Shown in pieces: positions 8,541-17,221 of a DNA stretch of 64,000 nt. Position numbers and translations under genes: made by a program. Below the pieces are notes generated by a model, which did no database searches, was not told the DNA's origin, and saw only the letters and a list, made by a program, of their open reading frames with translations. Source of the DNA: Gordonia humi (GTDB lineage: Bacteria; Actinomycetota; Actinomycetes; Mycobacteriales; Mycobacteriaceae); contig NZ_JACIFP010000001.1 of assembly GCF_014197435.1 (NCBI RefSeq), positions 4,588,001 through 4,652,000 of the forward strand, read 5' to 3'. How positions within the stretch are numbered: the stretch's first letter is position 1; every line of letters begins with the position of its first letter.

Positions 8541-9287
8541 TCAGCTCACGGCCAGCCACACGGCGAGCCCCAGACCCGCGACACCGATGGCGATGCGGAG
8601 CGCGGTGACCGGCAGCCGGGCGACGACCGGAGGCCCGGCCCAACCACCGACCAGACAGCCCAGCCCCATCGCCGCCACGGCCGCCCACTCGACGGGGCCG
8701 AAGATCATGAAGCCGACCGCGGCGACCCCGTTCGCGATGCCGAGCAGCGTCGATTTCAGGATCATGGCCCGCGGCAGCGGCAGCGAGGTGACCAGCAGAG
8801 CCAACGCGACGAAGGCGACACCGGCGCCCGCACCGAAGTAGCCGCCGTACACCGATACCGCGAACACGCAGATCAGCCATAGCACGGGACGGTCGACGCC
8901 GCCGGAGATCCACGTCCGCAGTCTGGGCTGGATCAGCAGGGCGATCGAGGCGAACGCGACGAGGTACGGCACGACCACCGCGAAGACGCCGTCCGGCGCG
9001 ACGAGCAGGAGCAGCGCGCCGACCGCTCCCCCGGCCAGGGCCGCACCTCCGCTGCGGGCGAGCGCCCGCCCGCCGAGGTGATCGACCAGGTCGCGACCGG
9101 ATTTGGCGAAACTGCCGATGCCGACGGCCACCAGCGCGACGGTGTTCGTCACATTGGCGGCCAACGGCCCCAACCCCACGAACAGCAGGGCCGGATAGCT
9201 GATGATGCTCGCCAGTCCCGTCACGTAGCCGACGAGTCCGGCGAGGAAACCGGCGCCGACCAGGATCGACAGGTCGGCGACGGTCAT
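8541..9287 (-). CDS. TSUP (TauE/SafE) family membrane exporter
   Basis: 248 residues, almost entirely hydrophobic, with about eight membrane segments and two repeated Gly/Pro-rich halves. The GGYFGAGAGVAFV stretch is the family hallmark. TSUP proteins export sulfite, sulfoacetate or other organic anions. The start lies 3 bases after the purH stop, so it is probably read from the purN-purH transcript, although there is no obvious metabolic link to purine synthesis. Confidence 0.87.
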   Translation of the reverse strand: MTVADLSILVGAGFLAGLVGYVTGLASIISYPALLFVGLGPLAANVTNTVALVAVGIGSFAKSGRDLVDHLGGRALARSGGAALAGGAVGALLLLVAPDGVFAVVVPYLVAFASIALLIQPRLRTWISGGVDRPVLWLICVFAVSVYGGYFGAGAGVAFVALALLVTSLPLPRAMILKSTLLGIANGVAAVGFMIFGPVEWAAVAAMGLGCLVGGWAGPPVVARLPVTALRIAIGVAGLGLAVWLAVS

Positions 9288-9290
9288 CGA

Positions 9291-11000
9291 TCAGTGCGCG
9301 AAGTGGCGCGAACCCGTGAGGTACATGGTGACGCCCGCGGCCTTGGCCGCCTCGATCACCTCATTGTCGCGGATGGATCCACCCGGCTGCACGACGGCAC
9401 GGACGCCGCCGTCGATCAGGACCTGCAGACCGTCCGGGAACGGGAAGAACGCATCCGACGCGCCGACCGAGCCCTGCGCGCGGTCGCCCGCACGGTTCAC
9501 GGCGAGATGCGCGGAGTCCACGCGGTTCACCTGGCCCATGCCGACGCCGACGGACGCGCCGTCGGAAGCCAGCAGGATCGCGTTCGACTTGACCGCACGG
9601 CAGGCACGCCATGCGAAGACCAGGTCGGAGAGGGTCTGCTCGTCCGCGGCCTCACCCGTTGCGAGCGTCCAGTTCGCGGGGTCGTCGCCGTCGGCGTCGA
9701 TCACATCCCGCTGCTGCATCAGAACACCGCCCGACACGGGGCGGATCTCGATGCCGCCCGCGGTCGGCGCCTCGGCCACCAGGATGCGGACGTTCTTCTT
9801 GCGCTGCAGCACCTCGACGGCGCCCGCGGCATACGACGGCGCGATGATCACCTCGGTGAAGACGTCGGCGACCTGCTCGGCCATTTCGACGCTGACCTCG
9901 CGATTCGCGGCGATCACCCCGCCGTACGCGCTGACCGGGTCGCACGCGTGAGCGCGACGGTGCGCCTCGGCGATGTCGGCGCCCACGGCGATACCGCACG
10001 GGTTGGCGTGCTTGATGATCGCGACGGCGGGCTCGGCGTGGTCGTAAGCGGCACGCCAGGCGGCGTCGCCGTCGGTGAAGTTGTTGAACGACATCGCCTT
10101 GCCGTGCAGCTGCTGCGCCTGCGCGAGCCCGGCCGGTCCCGAGGTGGAGGTGTACAGCGCCGCGGCCTGATGCGGGTTCTCGCCGTAGCGGAGGACGTCG
10201 GCGCGCTCCCACGTGGCACCGGCCCAGACCGGGAGAATGGATGCGGTGCCGGCATCGTCGGACCCGCTCGCGGCGTCCGCACCATCGGACCCGCTCGCTC
10301 CGCTCCCGGCGTCCGCACCATCGGACCCGCTCGCTCCGCTCCCGGCGTCCGCGTCATCGGACTCGCTCGCGGCGTCCGGGGAGACCACCGAACTCATCCA
10401 CGAGGCGACAGCGACGTCGTAGTCGGCGGTGTGGCGGAACGCCTTGGCGGCCAGCGCCTTGCGCTCGGCGAGGGTGAAGCCGCCCGCCGCGACCGCGTCG
10501 GTGACCGCGGCGTAGTCGGACGGGTCGACGATCACTCCGACCGACGGGTGGTTCTTGGCGGCGGCGCGCACCATGGACGGTCCGCCGATATCGATCTGCT
10601 CGACGCACTCGTCGGGCGAGGCGCCGGACGCGACGGTCTGCGTGAACGGGTACAGGTTCACCACGACCAGCTCGAACGGGGCGATGCCCAGCTCATCGAG
10701 CTGCGCAAGATGATCGGCCTTACGGGTGTCGGCCAACACGCCGGCGTGCACGCGCGGGTGCAGCGTCTTGACGCGGCCCTCCAGGCACTCGGGGAAGCCG
10801 GTCAGCTCGCTGACCTCGATCACCGGGACGCCCGCTGCGGCGATCGTCTTGGCGGTGGAACCGGTGGAGACGATCTCGACGTCGGCCGCATGCAGCGTGA
10901 TGGCGAGCTCGGTCAGTCCGGTCTTGTCGTAGACGCTGACCAGGGCGCGCCGCACTGCCACTCGACGAGGGAGTGGGCGGCGATCTGCAGTTGCGTTCAC
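9291..11000 (-). CDS. purH: Bifunctional AICAR transformylase/IMP cyclohydrolase
   Basis: 569 residues catalysing the last two steps of IMP synthesis. The N-terminal MGS-like cyclohydrolase domain shows STGSTAKTI and the [10 protein letters not shown] loop. The C-terminal transformylase domain shows [10 protein letters not shown] and the [13 protein letters not shown] motif with its catalytic Lys. Usual length is about 510-530; the excess is a low-complexity Ser/Gly/Asp/Ala insert at about residues 203-250 between the domains, coded by a tandem 36-base repeat. The GTG start overlaps the purN stop (GTGA), as in the M. tuberculosis purN-purH pair. ATG starts further upstream lie inside purN in another frame and are rejected. 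Confidence 0.96.
   Translation of the reverse strand: MNATADRRPLPRRVAVRRALVSVYDKTGLTELAITLHAADVEIVSTGSTAKTIAAAGVPVIEVSELTGFPECLEGRVKTLHPRVHAGVLADTRKADHLAQLDELGIAPFELVVVNLYPFTQTVASGASPDECVEQIDIGGPSMVRAAAKNHPSVGVIVDPSDYAAVTDAVAAGGFTLAERKALAAKAFRHTADYDVAVASWMSSVVSPDAASESDDADAGSGASGSDGADAGSGASGSDGADAASGSDDAGTASILPVWAGATWERADVLRYGENPHQAAALYTSTSGPAGLAQAQQLHGKAMSFNNFTDGDAAWRAAYDHAEPAVAIIKHANPCGIAVGADIAEAHRRAHACDPVSAYGGVIAANREVSVEMAEQVADVFTEVIIAPSYAAGAVEVLQRKKNVRILVAEAPTAGGIEIRPVSGGVLMQQRDVIDADGDDPANWTLATGEAADEQTLSDLVFAWRACRAVKSNAILLASDGASVGVGMGQVNRVDSAHLAVNRAGDRAQGSVGASDAFFPFPDGLQVLIDGGVRAVVQPGGSIRDNEVIEAAKAAGVTMYLTGSRHFAH
10273..10344. repeat. 36-base tandem repeat inside purH
   Basis: Two identical 36-base units (10273-10308 and 10309-10344) are followed by a degenerate third (to about 10375) and preceded by a partial one from about 10255. 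Being 12 codons long, each unit adds a Ser/Gly/Asp/Ala-rich dodecapeptide without breaking the frame. Copy number probably varies between strains by slippage. Confidence 0.9.
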
Positions 11001-11632
11001 TTGAGGTGTGCCTTTCGTCCATCGGTGACAACGCCACGGGCGGCGAGCACGTCCACTACTTCTGGCAGAAGAGCGCGCTCGACGATCTTGATGCGTTCGT
11101 GCAGGGTGGCCTCGGTGTCGTCGGGGGCCACCTCGACGACGCGCTGAGCCAGGATCGGGCCGGTGTCCACACCGTCGTCGATGAGGTGGACGGTGGTTCC
11201 GGTGACTTTCACGCCGTACGCGAGCGCATCGGCGACGGCGTGCGCGCCGACGAACGACGGCAGCAGCGCGGGGTGGGAATTGACGATCGTGCCGCCGAAG
11301 CGGTTCAGGAACGCCGGTCCGAGGATCTTCATGAAGCCCGCGGTGACCACCCAGTCCGAACCGAAGTCGGCGACGGCGTGGGCGAGCGCACCGTCCCATG
11401 CGGCACGGTCCGGGTACTCCTTGAGCTTGCAGGCGATCACCGGGATGTCGGCGTCCGCGGCGATCTGTGCGGCGGCGCAGTCTCGGTCGACGACGACGCC
11501 GACCACCGTGAACGCCGCGTCCGGCGATGCCGCGTGATCGATGATCGCGGCGAGAAGTGTGCCGGTTCCAGATGCGAGTACCACGACGGGCGCGCGGTCG
11601 GAGGGCGCGGAGTCGTGGGGGGCTTCTGTCAC
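10997..11632 (-). CDS. purN: Phosphoribosylglycinamide formyltransferase
   Basis: 211 residues. It transfers a formyl group from 10-formyl-tetrahydrofolate to GAR. The nucleotide loop LASGTGTLL is at about 19-27; the catalytic triad is N118, H120 ([10 protein letters not shown]) and D156 (DDGVDTG). The GTG at 11632 is preferred: a TAAACT box lies 7 bases upstream, the usual spacing for a leaderless actinobacterial transcript. A GTG at 11698 would add 22 residues without family support and has no ribosome site. The gene overlaps purH by 4 bases. Confidence 0.94.
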   Translation of the reverse strand: MTEAPHDSAPSDRAPVVVLASGTGTLLAAIIDHAASPDAAFTVVGVVVDRDCAAAQIAADADIPVIACKLKEYPDRAAWDGALAHAVADFGSDWVVTAGFMKILGPAFLNRFGGTIVNSHPALLPSFVGAHAVADALAYGVKVTGTTVHLIDDGVDTGPILAQRVVEVAPDDTEATLHERIKIVERALLPEVVDVLAARGVVTDGRKAHLK

Positions 11633-11639
11633 GCGAATC

Positions 11640-11645
11640 AGTTTA
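11640..11645 (-). promoter_or_regulatory. -10 box for leaderless purN transcript
   Basis: TAAACT on the minus strand, 7 bases before the purN GTG, with no ribosome-binding site between. This places the transcript start at or next to the start codon. No clear -35 is visible. Confidence 0.45.
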
Positions 11646-11713
11646 GGGCATGCGCTGGGAAGGCCCGGAGCGGTATCGACCGAGGTGGTCGGGGCCACTG
11701 GGTCACGGGACTG

Positions 11714-13147
11714 TCAGTCACGGGACTGGGCCTCGGAGTCGACGCGGTCCTCGTCGCCGGTCTCCGTCTCGTCCACCGCCACGAAGTCATCGTCGGCCGC
11801 GGCCTCACCGCCCTCGTCCGAGACGTCCGAGGCGTCCGGGTCCTCGTCCGAGATGTCTGGACCCTCGTCCACGGCATCGCTGTCGGCATCGTCGTCGTCG
11901 GGCACGTCCTCGTCGGGCACGTCCTCGAACCACGAGTCCAAGTCGTCGTCGGCCGAACCGCGGCCGAGTCCACCGCCCGCCGCCCACATCACGCCGACGA
12001 CGAGTGCGCCGGCCAACAGGAGCCAGGCAAACGTGTAGACGCCCGCGATCGCTACGCCGACTCCGCTGTGGCCGAGTTCGCCGAGCTGCCCGCCCGCCAG
12101 CCACGTCCACGCGACGATCAGGGCCGCGGTGACCGCGGCGCCGATGCCGACCGCGCGCAGGTGGCGCAGCGGCTCGGTGCTGCGCGTATACCAGCCCAGC
12201 AGCAGCCCGGCCGCCAGCGGGATCAGGAACAGGAAGCCGCCGAGTCCGCCGATACCCGACTCGGGTACGGCGGCGACGATCGGCAGCGGCGGAACCGCGC
12301 CGCGCGACACGTCGAACGCGTCGACGACGGTGGACCCGAGCTGCGCGGTGGCCCCGGTCGAGACCGCGGCCGCGCCGATCATCATGTTCGGCAGGTACAG
12401 GATGCTCAGGACGGTGAGTCCGAGATAGCCGTCGAATGTGTTGCCGTCGCCGATCATCGCCGACACCGCACCCCAGTGGGTCGCGATGCCGAGGAACACG
12501 AGGATCGCACCGCCGGCGACGAGCACGCCGAAGGCGATGACTCCGCCTCGTGCGCCGACCCGTTCGGTGGCGGGGACCGCGAACTCGTCGAGGACGGGTT
12601 TCAGACTCGGAACCGCGATGCCGACGGCGATCGCGATCCCCTGCACCAGCAGGGTGAAGCCGAAGGCCTGGAGAGGATCCGGCTGTCCGACGGCGGTGAC
12701 GGCGGAACCGTCGGCGACCACGGCCAACGACAGCGCCGTCACGAGGAGCGAACCGCCGAGCGCCGCGCCGACGATGCCGATGAGGTCGGGCAGTTCGCGT
12801 GCGGTCGAAGCGCCGTCGGCGACGACCTTCACGGTCCCGAGTCCCACCAGGACGGTGGGCAGGAGCGGCAGCAGACCGAGGGTCACCCCGCTGAGGGTGA
12901 CGGGCACCTGGTTCACCGCCAACCAGCCCGCCGCCGCGCCGGACATGATGCCCGAGAGTCCGTCACCGGCGAGCAGCCGGACCACGGCCAGGACGATGAC
13001 GATCACCAGGACGGTGAGCCCCGGTACGAGCAGGGCCACCTTGACGAGGTCGCCGGTGGCGGCCTTCCGCGGCGCGGCGTCCGCACGACGAGCCAGGCGA
13101 ACCTGCCGAAGGCGGGTCGCCAGGGACTTCGACGAGGACGAACTCAC
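11714..13147 (-). CDS. perM: PerM-like DUF6350 membrane protein
   Basis: A 477-residue polytopic membrane protein with ten or more hydrophobic segments between about 35 and 410, a short basic cytoplasmic N-terminus and a strongly acidic tail (about 412-477, mostly Asp/Glu/Ser). Position and size match M. tuberculosis Rv0955 (PerM), which has been reported to support cell division and persistence. It lies 13 bases before the 34-kDa-antigen homologue stop in the same direction and 81 bases before the preferred purN start, so these genes may share transcripts. The acidic tail is unusually long and is probably disordered. Confidence 0.85.
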   Translation of the reverse strand: MSSSSSKSLATRLRQVRLARRADAAPRKAATGDLVKVALLVPGLTVLVIVIVLAVVRLLAGDGLSGIMSGAAAGWLAVNQVPVTLSGVTLGLLPLLPTVLVGLGTVKVVADGASTARELPDLIGIVGAALGGSLLVTALSLAVVADGSAVTAVGQPDPLQAFGFTLLVQGIAIAVGIAVPSLKPVLDEFAVPATERVGARGGVIAFGVLVAGGAILVFLGIATHWGAVSAMIGDGNTFDGYLGLTVLSILYLPNMMIGAAAVSTGATAQLGSTVVDAFDVSRGAVPPLPIVAAVPESGIGGLGGFLFLIPLAAGLLLGWYTRSTEPLRHLRAVGIGAAVTAALIVAWTWLAGGQLGELGHSGVGVAIAGVYTFAWLLLAGALVVGVMWAAGGGLGRGSADDDLDSWFEDVPDEDVPDDDDADSDAVDEGPDISDEDPDASDVSDEGGEAAADDDFVAVDETETGDEDRVDSEAQSRD

Positions 13148-13160
13148 GCCGCGGACAGTG

Positions 13161-14084
13161 CTATTTGTCGAGGTTCGGAGTGGCGGTGCCCGGATCGGTG
13201 GGCGGCTTCACGAACGCGGTGGTGGCGTTGGAATCGCCTGCGGGAGCCTGCTGCGCGGGCTGACCGTACTGGGTCTGCGCGTACTGGGCGGGCTGCGCCT
13301 GAGCGGGCTGAGCGGCCGACTGCGGGGCCGGTGTGTGCTGAGCCGGAGCCTGCTGACCGTAGCCGTACCCGTAGCCGTAGTCGACGGCCGGGGCCTGCGG
13401 AGCCGCTTGCTGCTGGGCCGCCTGCTGCTGGGCGACCGCGGCCGGGTCCGCGACGGCGTCGGCGAGCTTGACCTGGCCACCGGCGACCAGCAGCCACACG
13501 ACGGCCGCGACGGCCGACAGGATGGCGGTGATCAGCAGGATGATGGCGCCGACTCCACGGCCGCCGTCCTGAGTGGCGAACTGGAAGATCGTCACGAACG
13601 CCGCGACGACGGTCGCTGCGAAGACCGAGCCCACGACCCACTTCTCGACGCCGAGGACGAAAGTGGTCAGTGCGATCAGACCGGCGAGAGCCACCAGGAC
13701 GTACGGTCCGACGTAGCTGGATTCGAACAGCTTCGGCACCGCTCCGCTGTACCCGTCGGGTGCGCTGTACGCGCCCAGGAACCCGCAGAACAGTGTGATG
13801 ACGCCGAGCGCACCGATGACAGCGGCGAGGATCGTCGGGGTGTTGGCGGGCAGTCCCGGGTTGGCCGGTGCGGCGGGCGCGCCGTATCCGTATTGGGCCT
13901 GCTGCTGGTATTGCTGGCCGTATTGGGCCTGCTGCTGGGCGGCTGCCTGGGCCTGGGCGTCATAGCCCTGCTGCTGGCCGTACTGACCGCCGTACTGCTG
14001 GCCGTAGTCGGCCTGCTGACCGTACGGCTGCTGCCCCTGCTGGTTCTGACCGTAACCGTATCCGCCGGACTGGGGATAGCTCAT
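13161..14084 (-). CDS. 34-kDa-antigen family (DUF5336) membrane protein
   Basis: 307 residues. The N-terminal about 80 residues are Gln/Tyr/Gly repeats. Four membrane segments follow (about 84-106, 125-145, 151-171 and 177-200), then a Gln/Ala/Pro-rich cytoplasmic or surface tail. This is the architecture of M. tuberculosis Rv0954, and the position next to perM is also the same. A strong ribosome site (GGAGGAG, 8 bases before the ATG) supports the start. Function not established; the Q/Y-rich flanks suggest envelope or divisome interactions. Confidence 0.85.
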   Translation of the reverse strand: MSYPQSGGYGYGQNQQGQQPYGQQADYGQQYGGQYGQQQGYDAQAQAAAQQQAQYGQQYQQQAQYGYGAPAAPANPGLPANTPTILAAVIGALGVITLFCGFLGAYSAPDGYSGAVPKLFESSYVGPYVLVALAGLIALTTFVLGVEKWVVGSVFAATVVAAFVTIFQFATQDGGRGVGAIILLITAILSAVAAVVWLLVAGGQVKLADAVADPAAVAQQQAAQQQAAPQAPAVDYGYGYGYGQQAPAQHTPAPQSAAQPAQAQPAQYAQTQYGQPAQQAPAGDSNATTAFVKPPTDPGTATPNLDK

Positions 14085-14191
14085 CGTCTCAACTCCTCCG
14101 CGTTGAACTCGCCTCGTCCGCCGTGACGACGAACGCCGTCCACGCTAATACACACAACCTGAGAGGGTCGTGCACACATGTGACGGCGCGT

Positions 14192-16177
14192 CTACCAGCG
14201 GTGTGCTCGTCCCTGCTCGATGTACCAGTCGATGAGCGCATAATCGTCAACCGAACGCGGGTCGACGTTGACATCGCTGCGGCCGGCGAGGATCGCGGTG
14301 ACCGGCACCTCGAGCTTCTTGCCGGTACGGGTGTGCGGGATTCCCGGCGCCCGGATCACTTCGTCGGGGACGTGCCGCGCGGAGAGCCTGGTCTTGACCT
14401 GCGCGACGATCCGACCGACGAGGTCGTCGGTGAGTTCGGCGCCGGGGACCAACGTGACGAACAGCGGCATCCAGTACTTGCCGTCGTCTCCGTCGACACC
14501 GAGGACGAAGGCTTCGGCGACGTCGTCGACGGCCTCCACCACCTCGTAGATGTCGGCCGATCCCATGCGGATCCCGTTGCGGTTGAGCGTCGCGTCGCTG
14601 CGGCCGTGGATGGTCATGGATCCGCGATCGGTGAGCGTGACCCAGTCGCCGTGCCGCCAGACGACGGGGGCGTCGTTCCGGTCCCAGTCGTGGGCGAAGT
14701 ACGCGCTGCGATACTTCTGCCCGTCCGGGTCGGCCCAGAAACGGAGCGGCATGGACGGCATCGGCTCGGTGATCACCATCTCGCCGACCTCGCCGATCAG
14801 CGGCCGCCCCTGCGGCGACCACGATTCGAGGGCGGCGCCCAGGTGACGGACCGTCAGCTCACCCGCGACGACGGGGAGTCCCTGCGATCCGCCGGCGAAC
14901 GCCGAGCAGATGTCCGTTCCCCCGCTGACCGAGTTCACCGGCAGGCCCCGCTTGACGTTGTCGTCGATCCAGGTGAACAGGTCGGCGGCGAGGGTCGAGC
15001 CGGTGCTGCCGACCGTGTCCAGCGCCGACAGATCGTGATCGCGGCCGGGCACGAGCCCGGCCTTCCGTGAGGCCTGCAGCTGACCGGGGCTGGTGCCGAA
15101 GCAGGTCACGTGCTCGTCGGCGACGATCTGCCACAGACGGTCGGCGTCCGGGTACAGCGGCGAGCCGGAGTAGCAGACGATCCGCGCGCCGGCGAGCAGT
15201 CCGGCCGCTTGGAAGTTCCACATCATCCAGCTCAATGCCGTGTGCCAGAAGAACACCGAATCGGTGCCGAGACCGGAGTGCAGACCGATCTCTTTGAGGT
15301 GCTCGACCACGATGCCGCCGTGTCCGTGTACGATGCCCTTCGGTCGCCCCGTCGTACCGGAGGAGAACAGGACCCACAGCGGATGGTCGAACGGCACCTT
15401 GACCGGCCACTCCGCCAACCGCCGGTCGCCCCCTTCCCGTTGGTCGAGCCCGTCCCGTTGGTCGAGCCCCTCCCGTTGGTCAAGCGGAGTCGAGACCTCC
15501 TCCCACGTCAGGGCCCCGTCGACCGGCTCCCCCACGACGATGTGCGTGTCCACGCCGAGCAGTCGCGCGAGTTCGGTCGAGTCCGCCCGCTTGTCGACGT
15601 CCTTGCCGTTGAAGCGGTAGCCCGACGAGGAGAACAGCACCGTCGGTTCGAGTTGCGCCAAGCGCCCGGCGGCTCCCTCCGGTGCGTAATCCTGTCCGCA
15701 GCCGGACCAGATCGCACCGAGCGAGGCCGTCGCCAGGAACGCGATCACCGTCTCGGGGATGTCGGGCATGTATGCGGCGACCACGTCGCCCCGCCCGACT
15801 CCTCGATCGGCCAGCGTCCGCGCCACGGCCTCCACCGACACGGGCAGATCGGTCCACTCGACTTCCGTACGTCGCCCGTCCTCGGTGACGCCGACGATCG
15901 CGACACCGTCCCGGTCGGCGTGTGCCAGGACCGCGTCGACGTAGTTGAGTCGCACCGTGGGGAACCAGGACGCGCCCGGCATCGACGCGTCGGCGAGCAC
16001 CGGTCCGTCGCCGAGCGGTTCCGCCGCGATCGCATCGAGGTCGAAGAAGTCCCACACCGCGCGCCAGAAGCCGGACAGGTCGGTGACCGAGTACTCCCAC
16101 AGGTCGGCGTAATCGGTGAGGTCGCGGCCGGCACGGGCACCGACATCCTTGGCGAAGACGTCGATGCGACGCGTCAT
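14192..16177 (-). CDS. aacS: Acetoacetate-CoA ligase
   Basis: 661 residues of the ANL superfamily. It activates acetoacetate to acetoacetyl-CoA using ATP. It has an N-terminal ACAS-like region, the AMP-binding P-loop FSSGTTGRPKG at about 268-278, the HGRSDATLNRNGIRMG hinge near 527, and the C-terminal catalytic Lys in the TGKKLEVPV segment near 625. Residues about 228-250 (three LDQR-type units) come from a short tandem DNA repeat and are not part of the family fold. Its first 101 codons recur at 37661-37963, so this copy may be a hybrid formed when the neighbouring island inserted. It belongs functionally with the scoAB/thiolase/leucine genes 22 kb away. Confidence 0.94.
   Translation of the reverse strand: MTRRIDVFAKDVGARAGRDLTDYADLWEYSVTDLSGFWRAVWDFFDLDAIAAEPLGDGPVLADASMPGASWFPTVRLNYVDAVLAHADRDGVAIVGVTEDGRRTEVEWTDLPVSVEAVARTLADRGVGRGDVVAAYMPDIPETVIAFLATASLGAIWSGCGQDYAPEGAAGRLAQLEPTVLFSSSGYRFNGKDVDKRADSTELARLLGVDTHIVVGEPVDGALTWEEVSTPLDQREGLDQRDGLDQREGGDRRLAEWPVKVPFDHPLWVLFSSGTTGRPKGIVHGHGGIVVEHLKEIGLHSGLGTDSVFFWHTALSWMMWNFQAAGLLAGARIVCYSGSPLYPDADRLWQIVADEHVTCFGTSPGQLQASRKAGLVPGRDHDLSALDTVGSTGSTLAADLFTWIDDNVKRGLPVNSVSGGTDICSAFAGGSQGLPVVAGELTVRHLGAALESWSPQGRPLIGEVGEMVITEPMPSMPLRFWADPDGQKYRSAYFAHDWDRNDAPVVWRHGDWVTLTDRGSMTIHGRSDATLNRNGIRMGSADIYEVVEAVDDVAEAFVLGVDGDDGKYWMPLFVTLVPGAELTDDLVGRIVAQVKTRLSARHVPDEVIRAPGIPHTRTGKKLEVPVTAILAGRSDVNVDPRSVDDYALIDWYIEQGRAHRW
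15436..15489. repeat. 18-base tandem repeat in aacS, STSLDQQ-repeat family
   Basis: Three 18-base units beginning CCCGTTGGTCGAGCCC run head to tail; the third ends in GCGGAGTCGAGAC, matching the dispersed repeat found at four other places in the window. Translated on the minus strand the units give in-frame STPL-LDQR-type residues in AacS. Confidence 0.85.
15875..16177. repeat. 303-bp direct repeat, left copy (aacS 5' end)
   Basis: Collinear, without gaps, with 37661-37963. By eye I count about 17 mismatches in 303 bases. A central stretch of 152 bases (15887-16038) is identical, and most mismatches are in the 70 bases nearest the start codon. The two copies bracket the 16.2-37.7 kb island. 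Confidence 0.95.
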
Positions 16178-16286
16178 TCGGGGCTTCCTCTCAGGGCCGG
16201 GACAGTGCTTCCCTCACTGTAATCCGCGTCGCCGCGCCCGTCTGCCAAGATCGTGTGCGGCGCGAGACCTCGAATCTGGAGCGATG

Positions 16287-16529
16287 CACGGGCAGCTTTC
16301 GGGTATGACGCGTGCTCGCCTCCGCATGGACGACGTGGCGCCCCGTATTCGCGGGAACGTAGTCGACCATGCCCGGCATCCACGAGCCGAACAGGTCGCG
16401 ACTGGAGGCGATGAAGCGGGGCTGCTCGCCGGCCCGGAAGTCGATTCCGGGAGGAGCGAGGCCTATCTGCACTTCGACGATCTGACCCGACCGGAGCTTC
16501 TCGACGCGATCACAGTACGGCCGCAGCTC
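16287..16529 (-). pseudogene. Decayed C-terminal fragment of a CocE/NonD-type hydrolase
   Basis: Read on the minus strand from 16529, the frame gives a segment resembling the C-terminal jelly-roll end of CocE/NonD (X-Pro dipeptidyl) hydrolases: APPGIDFRAGEQPRF, then SRDLFGSWMPGM, then YVPANTGRHVVHA. After HVVHA the expected GGEHASY continues only in another frame, and KLPV returns in the first frame, so at least two indels are present. There is a stop just upstream of the fragment and no start. It is a relic at the left edge of the island, between aacS and the HIT-family gene. Recognition is from memory of the family's conserved tail. Confidence 0.6.
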
Positions 16530-16639
16530 GCACCGTCACCGGACCCGCGATGCAACGCATCGAGCGATGCGTCACCCGCACCTGGTCACGACGACGTCGC
16601 CGCATACGCGGCGAGTTCACCGAACGCCGGCCGCATCGG

Positions 16640-17098
16640 TCACCCCACTTCCTCTGCGGCGGGGCCCGTCGCATACCGCTGGTAGGCGGCGGCGACAGCG
16701 GGGACGAGAGCTGCTGCGGCTCGGCTGTCCACCCGCTCGCCCGCCAGCTGAAGGATCTTGCCTCTACGGCGGTCCGCGGGTACGTCGTCTCCTCGTGCGG
16801 TGATCAGCGCGTGGTAGTGCTTGTGGTTCTCCCCGAACGCCATCATGTAGGTGGCGGGCGCTCCCGTCACCTCCGCGACGGCGGCCGTGAGGTCCCTCGC
16901 GCGGCGCCCGAGTGAGGCCAGCTCCGCGTCGTTCAGACCCGTGATGAGTTCGGCATGGCGGCGGGCTCGCAGCACGATCCATCCCGGAACGTCCATTCCG
17001 GGGACGATCTCGCCGGCCCAGAGGTCGTCCCGGAATAGGACCATGTCCTCAGCGCATTCCTCCTGGACACACATGAGACAGGTGGTCTCAGCACTCAT
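16640..17098 (-). CDS. HIT-family-like protein
   Basis: 152 residues. H92-K-H94-Y-H96 in NHKHYHALI is the histidine-triad signature; the N-terminal C7-x2-C10 pair and C15 could bind zinc. HIT proteins hydrolyse or transfer nucleoside monophosphates. The ATG at 17098 has a GGAAAGGAAG site upstream; longer starts run into the promoter-proximal spacer. It is last in the minus-strand operon dioxygenase-flavin reductase-monooxygenase-HIT, 123 bases after the monooxygenase. Its role there is unknown. Confidence 0.72.
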   Translation of the reverse strand: MSAETTCLMCVQEECAEDMVLFRDDLWAGEIVPGMDVPGWIVLRARRHAELITGLNDAELASLGRRARDLTAAVAEVTGAPATYMMAFGENHKHYHALITARGDDVPADRRRGKILQLAGERVDSRAAAALVPAVAAAYQRYATGPAAEEVG

Positions 17099-17221
17099 TT
17101 CGATATCTTCCTTTCCAGCGGTGAAGCGTGGCGGACCCGGTGATCGGATCCGGTCCACGAGAGGCAGCACATAGGCGAGGCCGAGCACCGTGTGCATCGA
17201 CCTCGCCTCCTCACCGATCGC

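Noticed and set aside
10255..10375. Tandem 36-base units suggesting a small CRISPR array
   Set aside because: The units are directly adjacent with no spacers, have codon periodicity and lie in frame inside purH; no cas genes are present.
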